The notes beneath the pieces are model-generated. The model was not told where the DNA came from, searched no databases, and saw nothing but the letters and a program-made list of their open reading frames with translations. Below are positions 1-8,007 of a stretch of DNA of 38,050 nucleotides, in pieces. Within the stretch, counting starts at the first letter, position 1, and every line of letters begins with the position of its first letter. The translations under genes and the position numbers were made by a program. Source of the DNA: a bacterium (GTDB taxonomy: Bacteria; Desulfobacterota; Deferrisomatia; Deferrisomatales; Deferrisomataceae); contig JALUTY010000056.1 of the NCBI GenBank assembly GCA_027021615.1, positions 1-38,050 of the forward strand, read 5' to 3'.

Positions 1-775
1 GGGTCTTGCCGCAGCCCGAAGGCCCCGCCACGATCCGGTGGCCGCCGTCCCACCGCCGGGCCAGGCTCTCCTGGTTGTGGTCGAGGAGCCGAAGCCGCTC
101 CCGGTCCTCCCCGGGCGCGGGCGGCCGCACGGCCGGGATCCGCACCTCGGGGAAAAGGACCTGCCGCACCCGGCCCTGCTCGCGGCCCGTGAGCCGACAG
201 GGAAAGAGCGGCCGGAACGAGGCCTCGAGCCGCTCGCGGAACTTGCGGCCCGACGGGTCGGTGAACAGATCGCCCTGGGGGTGGAGGTCGTCCCAGAAAA
301 ACGAAAGGCCCGACGGAATCACCCGGCCGAGCCCCTTCTCCTCGTACTCGTGGCGGTTGATGTTCGCGAACACCACCCCGGCCGCCACCGGCACCTTCAC
401 CTTGTGCGGGTCGTCGGCCAGGCACAGGGAGCGTTCCCGCCGCAGGCGCTCCAGGATCTGGTTCTTGTACTCCCGGGCCTGACGCAGGGGGTTCGGCCGG
501 GCCTCCTCCCGGTCGGTCACCTCGATCACCCAGTCGTGGGGGTTGGCCCTGCGAACCTGATGAAGGGCCCAGTCCTTGACCTCGAACACCACGAGCCCGA
601 ACTCGGGGTGGAACAGCACGAAGTCCGGCTCCCGGCCGTCCACGTCCGGGGTGTACCAAGCCACGAACTCCCTGTCGGGCCGGGCCACCTGCTGGAGAAA
701 CCGGTAGAACCTCCGCTCCCCTTCGGTGTGGAACGCCTCCACCCCTTCCGGAATTTCCGGAATCATTGTGGCCAT
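1..775 (-). CDS. NERD-domain nuclease/helicase, 3' end outside window
   Basis: The 258 visible residues start at an ATG (773-775) behind a GGGGAGG-type ribosome-binding site. Residues about 30-130 have the NERD (nuclease-related) pattern: an Asp before FVLFHP and then an E-V-K segment (FEVKDW), the D...ExK arrangement of restriction-like nucleases. Near the window edge come a Q-motif-like DHNQESLARRW and a Walker A motif GPSGCGKT, so an ATPase domain of the UvrD/SF1 kind begins just where the window ends. NERD-helicase fusions are known and are assumed to process DNA; none of their substrates can be read here. The gene lies 53 bp after the HNH endonuclease on the same strand, so the two are probably cotranscribed. 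An internal ATG three codons in is an alternative start. The reading frame is still open at the left edge. Confidence 0.85.
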   Translation of the reverse strand, partial: MATMIPEIPEGVEAFHTEGERRFYRFLQQVARPDREFVAWYTPDVDGREPDFVLFHPEFGLVVFEVKDWALHQVRRANPHDWVIEVTDREEARPNPLRQAREYKNQILERLRRERSLCLADDPHKVKVPVAAGVVFANINRHEYEEKGLGRVIPSGLSFFWDDLHPQGDLFTDPSGRKFRERLEASFRPLFPCRLTGREQGRVRQVLFPEVRIPAVRPPAPGEDRERLRLLDHNQESLARRWDGGHRIVAGPSGCGKT

Positions 776-828
776 GGGCCCCTCCCCTCTTTGCTCGTTT
801 AGGTTCCCTGGCTGGAACCACGCGCCCG

Positions 829-1821
829 TTACTGACGCCGGAAAATCTCCCGCCGGTGCCACGCCACGGCCTCGGTCGCGGGCCAAAACGCCTCGTCGGC
901 GGGTCCGAGAAGCGTCCTGCCGCCCAGGGCGCCAAGGTGTGCCGGGAGGTTCGAGTTCCGGGAAAGCTGCGGGGAGGTCCGGATGCGGCAGTCCGCGTCG
1001 AGCCCCAACAGCCCCTCGTCGAAGCTCCAGTGACACAGCCGGCACAGGCCGAGGCCGTTCACCACCCGGTCGTCGCCCGAAACCCTCCACGGAACGATGT
1101 GGGCCGCCTCGACCGCGGTGTGCCCTTCGGGCGTGATCACCCGGATGCCGCAAAACCCGCATCGGTGCTCGTAAGCCCGAACCACGGCCCGCCGAAACCC
1201 CTGATCCCGGGCGCGGGGTTCGACCTCGCCGGCAAGCGCCCTCACCGGACCGGCCTCGCGGCCGGCCTTCAGGAGGACCTCGCTGTACCGGTATGCCTCC
1301 TGGTTCACCACACATTGCTCCAGGAGCGCCGGGTGGAGTTCGGGCTCGAAATACGTCTCCAAGAGGACCTGGCGCAGGGCCTCCCGGGCCGAAACGTCTT
1401 GGAGCAGAGCAAACAGGGGCTCGTCCAACCTTGCCCCGAGCACGAGGCTCCTAAGCCGCGGCAGGGAGTCCACGCGTCTGGCGGCCGCGAGCTGTGCCTC
1501 CTTCCCCGGCACCGGCACCAGGTGCCAGAACCCTTCGCTGCGGAGGTGGAAGAACGGGAGCGCCACGATCCCGCGCCGGTCCGGCGGCATCGCCCGGGAC
1601 CAGTAGAGGGCGAACAACTCCACCAGGTCGGCACCGGGCTCGAAGAAGTTCTCGGTCACGGCGCCCTCGGCCACGAGGTCCATGACACACAGGAGCAAGA
1701 GCGGCTTGTGGGGCGCCCCATGCCGGGTGGAAGCCGGGTAGTGCGCCCGACTTCGGTCGGTGCGAAGCCGCCGGAAGCGGTCGGCATACTGTTCCAACAC
1801 GCTCCCTGCGCCGGACGGCAT
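829..1821 (-). CDS. HNH endonuclease (predicted restriction-type)
   Basis: 330 residues. The C-terminal third is a clear HNH domain of the HNH_2 kind: CGFCG (C221, C224), EAAHIVPW (H241), NGLGLCRLCHWSFDEG (N255, C260, C263, H264, D268). The His-Asn-His triad and all four zinc-type cysteines are present, so it should be an active metal-dependent nuclease. The N-terminal 200 residues contain a segment HKPLLLLCVMDL typical of predicted restriction endonucleases of the COG3440 type; I do not recognise its specificity. The ATG at 1819-1821 follows AAGGA at about 9 nt. It is followed at 53 bp by the NERD-helicase gene, which suggests a two-gene nucleic-acid-processing or defence unit. The leader contains a terminator-like hairpin, so expression may be limited by attenuation. 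Confidence 0.88.
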   Translation of the reverse strand: MPSGAGSVLEQYADRFRRLRTDRSRAHYPASTRHGAPHKPLLLLCVMDLVAEGAVTENFFEPGADLVELFALYWSRAMPPDRRGIVALPFFHLRSEGFWHLVPVPGKEAQLAAARRVDSLPRLRSLVLGARLDEPLFALLQDVSAREALRQVLLETYFEPELHPALLEQCVVNQEAYRYSEVLLKAGREAGPVRALAGEVEPRARDQGFRRAVVRAYEHRCGFCGIRVITPEGHTAVEAAHIVPWRVSGDDRVVNGLGLCRLCHWSFDEGLLGLDADCRIRTSPQLSRNSNLPAHLGALGGRTLLGPADEAFWPATEAVAWHRREIFRRQ

Positions 1822-1887
1822 CAGCCAGGTCCTTTTCCCGGCTCAGGAACGCACAGACTTCCCGCGGCACACCGGCGCAAACGGCCT

Positions 1888-1935
1888 AAGAAAAAAACGG
1901 CCACCGGGGGCGCCAAGGCGCCGCGGTGGCCGTTT
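1888..1935 (-). terminator. Strong intrinsic terminator, minus strand
   Basis: A perfect 12-bp outer stem (AAACGGCCACCG at 1895-1906 with 1924-1935) continues through a small internal bulge into a 6-bp GGCGCC/GGCGCC stem with an AA loop. Read on the minus strand the hairpin is followed by seven T residues (1891-1897). No protein gene ends just upstream of it. It lies 66 bp before the HNH gene start, so it either ends a small RNA or attenuates the HNH-NERD operon. Confidence 0.85.
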
Positions 1936-2021
1936 GGATTCCCGGTTGATCGTCCCGCCCGATTGCCCCGCCATGGGTCTCCCCTCCCTCATGGATGGCC
2001 GTTGCCCATGGTAGGGGAATC
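1936..2021 (-). ncRNA. Candidate structured RNA ahead of the terminator
   Basis: On the minus strand, GATTCCC-type arms at 2015-2021 and 1937-1943 are perfectly complementary (7 bp) and enclose a second perfect 7-bp stem, 2005-2011 with 1971-1977 (CCATGGG/CCCATGG). The strong terminator follows directly. A closing stem, an inner hairpin and a terminator is the layout of a riboswitch or a stable sRNA. I compared it with the cobalamin, TPP, GEMM, fluoride, ZTP and Moco motifs as I remember them and found no match. Possible promoter pieces are a GATAAT -10 (2024-2029) and TTGCAC (2032-2037)/TACCAT (2008-2013); the start of the transcript is unresolved. Next gene on the strand: the HNH endonuclease. 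Confidence 0.4.
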
Positions 2022-2372
2022 AGATTATCTCGTGCAAGATTTTGTGACCCGAGGCAGATGCCCGGCGGTCAGATCCTGTCCAACGACGGCCGGAATACCG
2101 AAAACGCCTACTCAGGCCAAGTTGCGCTCAAACAGAGATCCATCCGGCGGCCAGGGACGAGGCTCAGGCGGTCCACTCCGCCACCCCGAACCGGGGAAGC
2201 CCCACCATGCCCGACCGCCGGAAGGCCCGGTCGCCTCCCCGGCCCCGGAGCGATCGCTCTGAGCCGGCATGCCACGATCCCTCCCGGAAGGGTGTAAGAT
2301 GGCAACCACGGGCAACAATCGACCAGGTCACAGCGGCGACCGCTTCCAATGCGAGCCCTCGGGAGGACCCCC
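2022..2372. other. Intergenic leader of threonine aldolase gene
   Basis: I see no convincing gene here. The last 20 bases hold the ribosome-binding site of the aldolase gene (GGGAGGA). The short open frames on both strands have no start signal and no recognisable product. Confidence 0.5.
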
Positions 2373-3416
<1,044 letters not shown>

Positions 3417-3496
3417 TCCCTCTTCCGGGGCTCGGCCGGAGACAGGTCCCTTGCCCCTCTGCTCAGGGGGCTGATGGCTTTGCATGCAACTTGGTA

Positions 3497-3781
3497 TCAG
3501 AGACTCGCCGCGAGGAACTCGGCAGGGGTCAGGGCCGAGGGACCGGTCCGCGGGAAGTCGCCCACATTACGGGTCACGATCGCTTCGGCACCCATGTGCT
3601 GGGCGGAGAAGTACTGGATCACGATGTAGACGTTGTTGAAGCGGATCGCCGAAACCCAAGCGTCCAGGCGCCCGATCTCGGCCAGGGTCCACACCCTCGC
3701 TGAGTCCGGCCAAAACGGCTCCCCTCGCCCCAGCACGTCAAGCAGCACGTTCGTGTCGACCAGCACGCGCACCCGCTTCAC
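3497..3781 (-). CDS. PIN-domain toxin with internal deletion
   Basis: 94 residues. The N-terminus (VRVLVDTNVLLDVLGR, D9) and the C-terminus (GAEAIVTRNVGDF, D75) are those of a PIN-domain ribonuclease of a VapC-like pair. Relatives are about 130-140 residues, with a helical middle and a D-F-E-D-A motif before the C-terminal part. Here the sequence passes from FNNVYIVI (to about residue 55) straight into QYFSAQHMGAEAIVTRN, so about 40-45 residues are missing, including the acidic DxED site. The frame is intact. The start is GTG, overlapping the antitoxin stop by 4 bp (GTGA), which shows translational coupling. It probably cannot act as a normal nuclease; it may be a decaying toxin or a remnant kept for complex formation. 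Confidence 0.8.
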   Translation of the reverse strand: MKRVRVLVDTNVLLDVLGRGEPFWPDSARVWTLAEIGRLDAWVSAIRFNNVYIVIQYFSAQHMGAEAIVTRNVGDFPRTGPSALTPAEFLAASL

Positions 3782-4029
3782 CCCCCCTTGGCTCGGAGCA
3801 GTGCTTCGGCCAGTAGCTCCTGATCGTCTCGGTCCGGGGGCAACTCAACGACACCCAGGGCCTGACGCGTAAGCGCGCCCAAGGGCTCTTGGCCGTTTTC
3901 CTGGCGGATGAGCAGCCGCATGTACCGGTGGAACATGGCAGAGAGTGTAGTCCCTTTGCGGCGGGCCAGTTCCTTCGCTTGACGCACCAGCTCGCGGTCG
4001 GTACTCAAGGTCAACTTGGTGGTCGGCAT
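3778..4029 (-). CDS. RHH-type antitoxin, DUF6364-like
   Basis: 83 residues opening with KLTLSTDRELVRQAKELARRKG, then TLSAMFHRYMRLL: the beta strand plus two helices of a ribbon-helix-helix DNA-binding protein, as in the DUF6364 family that pairs with PIN toxins. It should bind its own promoter and the toxin. The C-terminal half (about residues 50-83) is acidic and would wrap the toxin. It is the first gene of the pair and its TGA overlaps the toxin GTG. The upstream 50 bases are unusually AT-rich for this genome and hold two TGCGTAT direct repeats, a likely operator. Confidence 0.8.
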   Translation of the reverse strand: MPTTKLTLSTDRELVRQAKELARRKGTTLSAMFHRYMRLLIRQENGQEPLGALTRQALGVVELPPDRDDQELLAEALLRAKGG

Positions 4030-4075
4030 CGAAAGCCCCCAGAAATACGCATTGTTTTCTTAGCGATATACGCAG
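4030..4075 (-). promoter_or_regulatory. Probable antitoxin operator/promoter
   Basis: On the minus strand this AT-rich stretch holds two direct copies of TGCGTAT about 24 bp apart, separated by TATCGCTAAGAAAACA, just before the antitoxin ATG. Direct half-sites ahead of an RHH gene fit autoregulation; the exact -35/-10 cannot be fixed. Confidence 0.4.
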
Positions 4076-4160
4076 GCCGACAGGACTCCAACCCATGCTC
4101 ACCCCGGCCCGGGCTCGGCCACCGGGCCCTTCCGAATTTCGGTGGACAACACCTTCATTT

Positions 4161-4184
4161 TGTCGCCCGCTCCTGCGGGCGTCA
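4161..4184. repeat. Small GC hairpin near REPIN
   Basis: GCCCGC, TCCT loop, GCGGGC, with a flanking GTCG similar to the neighbouring REP-like hairpins. It may be a third, degenerate REP unit in this 406-bp gap. No gene is seen in 4076-4435. Confidence 0.35.
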
Positions 4185-4226
4185 ATGCGGAACCCGCCTG
4201 GAGGAACTTGCATCGGGGCCGCTGGT

Positions 4227-4305
4227 GTAGGAGCGACCTCCTGATCGCGATCCCGGGCCGCAGGGCCCGGCAGAGTTCTTGTCGCGGCCTGGAGGCCGCT
4301 TCCAC
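4227..4305. repeat. REPIN-like inverted pair of REP hairpins
   Basis: GTAGGAGCG...CGCGAT (4227-4251) and, in opposite orientation, TTGTCGCGG...CGCTTCCAC (4279-4305) align well when one is reverse-complemented. Between them is a CCCGGGCC/GGGCCCGG hairpin. GTAGGAGCG...CGCGA is the core of REP sequences mobilised by RAYT transposases in gammaproteobacteria. No RAYT gene lies in the window. Confidence 0.6.
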
Positions 4306-4377
4306 CCGTAGGGGTCGGCGTGGTCGCCAGTAGACGAGAACCACCGACTACCACAGTAGGATGTAAGAGTTCTTTGG

Positions 4378-4408
4378 CCTGCCAGCCTTCCAGCGGAACC
4401 GGCAGGCT
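4378..4408 (-). terminator. Weak terminator-like hairpin after fabH-like gene
   Basis: GCCTGCC and GGCAGGC arms enclose a smaller TTCC/GGAA stem, 28 bp past the stop codon of the ketoacyl synthase gene on the minus strand. There is no clear T tract, so this is only a possible end of transcription. Confidence 0.3.
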
Positions 4409-4435
4409 CCGGCAGCTCCCCCAGACCCAGCCAAC

Positions 4436-5545
4436 TTACTTGGGCGTTCCTCGGCCCCGCAGGGGCTTGGGGAGGCTTCCCAGGTAGTACTCGATGCTGG
4501 GGCCCATGATCTCCAGGGCGGACTTGTCGCAGGGGGGCAGCTCGGCGTCGGACCGGGACAGGGGCTCGACCCGGCTGCCCCACCGGATGAGCCCCGCGCC
4601 CCACACCAGGCCGGCCCCGAACACGGTGGTCAGCACCAGGGCCTCGGGCTTCACCCGGCCGGCCTCCAGGGCGTCGCACAGGGCCACGGGGATCGATGCG
4701 GCCGAGGTGTTGCCGTACTCCTGGATGCACACCATGACCCGGTCGGAGGGGATCCCGAGCTTGTCGGCCACCAGGTTCAGGATGCGCATGTTGGCCTGGT
4801 GGGGCACGAACAGGTCCACGTCGCCCTCGGTGCGGCCGCCGGCCCGGAGCACGTCCTGGCAGGCCTCGGTCATGGCCCGCACGGCGTGCCGGAAGATCTC
4901 GCGGCCCTCGAACCGCAACGACAGGTGGACCCGGTTGTCGGTGAACCGGTCGAAGCCGTGGCCCCAGTTGGGCATGTGCAGGGTGTGGCGGGTGTCGGGC
5001 ACGCACCCCAGGCGCGAGGCGACGAGGCCGGTCTCTCCTTCGGCCGCCTCGACCACGACGGCGCCGGCGGCGTCGCCGAACAGCACGGCCGACTCCCGGC
5101 GGGTCCAGTCCATGAGCCACGAGGCCCGCTCCGCCCCGATCACCAGGGCGGTGCGAGCCGTGCCCGCCCGCACCATGTCGGTGGCCACGCTGAGCCCGTA
5201 AAGGAAGCTGGCACAGGCCGCGTTCAGGTCGAAAGCGGCGGCGTTGCTCGCGCCCAGTTGGTTCTTCAGCTTGGAGGCGGTGTTGGGGATGATCTCGTCC
5301 GGGGTGGTGCTGCCGAACACGATCAGGTCCAGGTCCTCGGCCGTGCGACCGGCCGCGGCCAGGGCGTGCTCGGCCGCCACCCGGGCCATCTCGCAGGTGG
5401 TCACGTGGCTGTAGTGGCGCCGCTCGATCCCGGAGCGGGTACGGATCCACTCGTCCGAGGTGTCGACGAAGGTGGCCAGGTCGTCGTTGGTCATGACGGC
5501 CGGGGGCACGCACTTGCCCCAGCCGGTGATCTCGGCGTGTCGCAT
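4436..5545 (-). CDS. fabH: 3-oxoacyl-ACP synthase III family protein
   Basis: 369 residues of the FabH/KAS III thiolase-fold family, which condenses an acyl-CoA with malonyl-ACP to start or extend acyl chains. The catalytic triad is complete: C111 in NAACASF, H249 in FVPHQANMR and N279 in EYGNTSAASIP. The opening ITGWGKCVPP and DTSDEWIRTRSGI are typical. It is about 50 residues longer than standard FabH; the extra part is C-terminal (after GAGLIRWG, about residue 323 onward), so substrate or partner may differ from housekeeping FabH. ATG at 5543-5545 behind GGAGAC. It follows the NQR operon on the same strand after 125 bp and may have its own promoter. Confidence 0.88.
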   Translation of the reverse strand: MRHAEITGWGKCVPPAVMTNDDLATFVDTSDEWIRTRSGIERRHYSHVTTCEMARVAAEHALAAAGRTAEDLDLIVFGSTTPDEIIPNTASKLKNQLGASNAAAFDLNAACASFLYGLSVATDMVRAGTARTALVIGAERASWLMDWTRRESAVLFGDAAGAVVVEAAEGETGLVASRLGCVPDTRHTLHMPNWGHGFDRFTDNRVHLSLRFEGREIFRHAVRAMTEACQDVLRAGGRTEGDVDLFVPHQANMRILNLVADKLGIPSDRVMVCIQEYGNTSAASIPVALCDALEAGRVKPEALVLTTVFGAGLVWGAGLIRWGSRVEPLSRSDAELPPCDKSALEIMGPSIEYYLGSLPKPLRGRGTPK

Positions 5546-5670
5546 CCCTGTCTCCGTTCGCGGTTGGAAAAAACGCAGCGCGAAGACTGACAGATCCGGC
5601 CCGCCGGATCAACGGCTCGGGATGGAGCCGCGGAGATGGAGGCGAACCTGGGGAGCCGAAGGGCCGACGG

Positions 5671-6153
5671 CTACGTGACGTCCTCCGGCCCTTTCCCTTC
5701 CATCCCCAGGAACCCCGCCAACCGCTCTGGCTCCAAACGGTAGGGGCTGCCCCGGCCCTGATAGAAACCGTGGGCCCCGATCAGGTGGACCGACAGCGGG
5801 GTCCAGACCAGGGTCTCGCCCGTGTCGAGCCGTCGGCCGTGGACCTCGGCCTTGACGAACAGCCCCGGATGGCCGAAGGGGCACGGCATCCGGCCCATGG
5901 CCTCGACCGAGCGCACCTCGAACCGGTCGTCGATCACCACGGGAGCCCCCAAGTGGGCCAGGGCCGCGTCGGTGAGCCGCTGGAGGGCCGCGGCCAGGTC
6001 GGCGTGGCCGAGGCCCAGCCGCCGCACCCGGCCGTCGTCGTCCTGGAGGATCTCCACGAGGTTCCGGGAGTCGGTGCCCAGGAACCCGTCGCGGGTCAGG
6101 GCGCCGTGGGCCATGCGGGCCTGGGCCTGGGAGAGCTGGGGCGGCTGCTTCAT
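5671..6153 (-). CDS. Uncharacterised protein, last gene of NQR operon
   Basis: 160 residues; I do not recognise the family. It has no signal peptide or membrane segment. Visible features are a helical first half (QLSQAQARMAHGAL, GLGHADLAAALQRLTDAA) and a likely beta-rich middle (VVIDDRFEVRSVEAMGRMPC, LFVKAEVHGRRLDTGETLVW). The start at 6151-6153 follows GGAGG at 6 nt. It begins 17 bp after nqrF, so it is probably translated with the complex. That position suggests a soluble accessory or assembly factor, or an enzyme sharing its control; this is inference from position only. Confidence 0.75.
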   Translation of the reverse strand: MKQPPQLSQAQARMAHGALTRDGFLGTDSRNLVEILQDDDGRVRRLGLGHADLAAALQRLTDAALAHLGAPVVIDDRFEVRSVEAMGRMPCPFGHPGLFVKAEVHGRRLDTGETLVWTPLSVHLIGAHGFYQGRGSPYRLEPERLAGFLGMEGKGPEDVT

Positions 6154-6170
6154 CCGGGCCTCCGGGGGGG

Positions 6171-7271
6171 TCAGGCGAACTTGTCGTAGAAGATGCGGTC
6201 CTCGGCCACGCCCTTGTCCGTGAGCACCCGCACGCAGGCGTCGATCATGCCGGGGCTGCCGCACAGGTAGGCCTCCATGCCCTCCATGGCCCCGTGGTGC
6301 CGGGCCACCACGTCGGTGATCAGCCCGGTCTCGCCCTGCCAGTCGTCCCCGGGGTCGGGGTGGGACAGGGCCGGCACGAACGAGAACCCCGGGAGCCGCT
6401 CGCCGTAGGCGTGGAGCCGCTCCAGGTCGTAGAGGTCCCTGCGGGACACCGCGCCGAAGAACAGGGTGACCTTCTTGCGCACGCCGCGGGCCGCCATGTC
6501 GGCCAGGATGCTCTCGAACGGCGCGAGCCCCGACCCCCCGGCGATGAACACGGCCTCGGCCGGGGTCTCGCGCAGGTAGAAGTCGCCGTAGGGGCCGTTG
6601 ATCCGGAGCCGGTCGCCCACGAGCAGCAGCTCGTGGACGAACGTGGTGCAGATGCCCCGGGGCACCTTGCGGATGATCAGCTCGACAGCGCCGGTGTCCT
6701 GGGGCGGCGAGCTGATGGAGTAGGCCCGGTACACGGGCTCGCCCAGGCCGTCGTAGATGGGGGTCTCGATCTGCACGTACTGGCCGGCCCGGAACCGGAA
6801 CTCCACGCCCGGCCCGAACGCCAGCCGCACGCGGCGGATGTCGTAGGTGAGCTCCTCGATCGCCTCGACCCGGACCTCGTACTCCTCCACCTCCATGAGG
6901 TGGGCCGGGATCTCGATGGCCGTGTCGTCGCGCACCTTGACCTGGCAGGCCAGCCGCACCCGGCCCTCGATCTCATCGGGCAACAGGTGCGGGGTCTCGG
7001 TGGGCAGCACCGAGCCGCCGCCCTCCAGAACCCGCACCTTGCACAGCCCGCAGCTGCCCCGGCCGCCGCAGGCCGACGGCACGAAGATCTTGCGCTCGCG
7101 AAGCACCGACAGCAGGGGCTCGCCGCCCGGCACCTCGACCGGGTCGGCGTCGTTGATGGTGAGCCGCACCGGGCCCGAGTGCACGAGCCTGCGCTCGGCC
7201 ACCACCAGGATCAGAGCCAGGAACGCCCCCAGCCCCACCAGAACCCCTACGGCGGTGAGCACGTCGGCCAT
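6171..7271 (-). CDS. nqrF: NqrF-like NADH-oxidising subunit (2Fe-2S, FAD)
   Basis: 366 residues. An N-terminal membrane anchor (about 4-25) is followed by a plant-ferredoxin-type 2Fe-2S domain with four cysteines (SACGGRGSCGLC and RLACQ), then an FAD domain (RAYSISSPP) and an NAD-binding domain (FIAGGSGLAPFESIL, AYLCGSPGMIDA). This is the electron-input subunit of Na+-NQR: NADH to FAD to 2Fe-2S and then to the membrane subunits. It is some 40 residues shorter than typical NqrF. It starts 11 bp after nqrE. RnfB, the ferredoxin-type subunit expected in an RNF operon, is absent, so this is the main evidence that the complex uses NADH as in NQR. Confidence 0.9.
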   Translation of the reverse strand: MADVLTAVGVLVGLGAFLALILVVAERRLVHSGPVRLTINDADPVEVPGGEPLLSVLRERKIFVPSACGGRGSCGLCKVRVLEGGGSVLPTETPHLLPDEIEGRVRLACQVKVRDDTAIEIPAHLMEVEEYEVRVEAIEELTYDIRRVRLAFGPGVEFRFRAGQYVQIETPIYDGLGEPVYRAYSISSPPQDTGAVELIIRKVPRGICTTFVHELLLVGDRLRINGPYGDFYLRETPAEAVFIAGGSGLAPFESILADMAARGVRKKVTLFFGAVSRRDLYDLERLHAYGERLPGFSFVPALSHPDPGDDWQGETGLITDVVARHHGAMEGMEAYLCGSPGMIDACVRVLTDKGVAEDRIFYDKFA

Positions 7272-7282
7272 GGCCTGCCCGC

Positions 7283-7870
7283 TCACATCGGCACCATGCC
7301 CGAGAACCCGATGAAGGCCAGGGCCATGATCCCGGCCAGGATCACCGTGATGCCGGGCCCCTCGAGGGCCGCGGGCACCCGGGAGCGCTTCATCTTCCTG
7401 CGCAGCCCGGCCATGGCGAGGATGGCCAGCGCCCAGCCCACGCCGCTGCCGGCTCCGTAGGCCAGGCTCTGCACGAACGAGTACTGCCGGATCACCATGA
7501 ACAGGCTCACCCCCAGGATGGCGCAGTTCACCGTGATCAGCGGCAGGAAGATGCCCAGGGCGTAGTAGAGCACGGGGCTCGTGCGCTCGATCACCATCTC
7601 CACCAGCTGCACCGTGGCCGCGATCACCACGATGAACGCGATGTAGCGCAGGTACTCGAGCCCCAACGGCTCCAGCAGGTACGCGTACACCAGGTAGTTC
7701 AGGCCCGAGGTGAGGGTCATCACGAACGCCACGGCCGCGCCCAGGCCGGCGGCCGTGCGCACCTCGCGGCTCACGGCAATGAACGGGCACATCCCCAGGA
7801 AGTTCGACAGGAGGATGTTGTTGATGAAGATCGCCGCGATGAAGATCGTGAACGCGCCCTGGCTGGTCAT
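7283..7870 (-). CDS. nqrE: NqrE/RnfA-like membrane subunit
   Basis: 195 residues with about six membrane helices. The opening FIAAIFINNILLSNFLGMCPF is the family signature, with the conserved Cys (about residue 28) that helps hold the intramembrane iron centre together with NqrD. The second half has VNCAILGVSLF with the second cysteine. It should be an antiparallel partner of NqrD in the Na+ or H+ channel. It is separated from nqrD by 137 bp of tandem-repeat DNA, unlike the overlapping upstream genes, and sits 11 bp before nqrF. Confidence 0.92.
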   Translation of the reverse strand: MTSQGAFTIFIAAIFINNILLSNFLGMCPFIAVSREVRTAAGLGAAVAFVMTLTSGLNYLVYAYLLEPLGLEYLRYIAFIVVIAATVQLVEMVIERTSPVLYYALGIFLPLITVNCAILGVSLFMVIRQYSFVQSLAYGAGSGVGWALAILAMAGLRRKMKRSRVPAALEGPGITVILAGIMALAFIGFSGMVPM

Positions 7871-7882
7871 GGCACCCCTGTT

Positions 7883-7996
7883 GGCTGGAAGGCTAGAAGG
7901 CTAGGAAGCTGGGAAGCTGGGAGGCCGGGAGGCCGGGACGTCCCAACGTCCCAACGTCCCAACGTCCCAACGTCCTAACGTCCTAACATCCCAACG
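7883..7996. repeat. 8-bp tandem repeat array between nqrD and nqrE
   Basis: Two arrays lie back to back. 7883-7937 holds GGCTGGAA/GGCTAGAA/GCTGGGAG-type units. 7939-7996 holds four CGTCCCAA units, two CGTCCTAA and one CATCCCAA. The first array is, in reverse complement, a variant of the same CSTCCYAR theme, so the pair could fold as an imperfect hairpin in mRNA. The 8-bp period argues against coding. Related arrays occur near 20200, 30615 and 35285. Confidence 0.85.
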
Positions 7997-8007
7997 TATC
8001 GCCGTCC

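Noticed and set aside
38-802. Long plus-strand open frame at the left edge
   Set aside because: It is a shadow of the minus-strand NERD-domain gene; the minus frame has NERD and Walker A motifs and a proper RBS.
766-2262. 498-codon plus-strand open frame
   Set aside because: It is antisense to the HNH gene, Pro/Arg/Gly-rich and without domains; the minus-strand HNH motif is unmistakable.
3417-3496. Hairpin GCCCCT/AGGGGGC after threonine aldolase as terminator
   Set aside because: The stem is short and no T tract follows on the plus strand.
7939-7996. CRISPR array
   Set aside because: The units are 8 bp, contiguous and without unique spacers.
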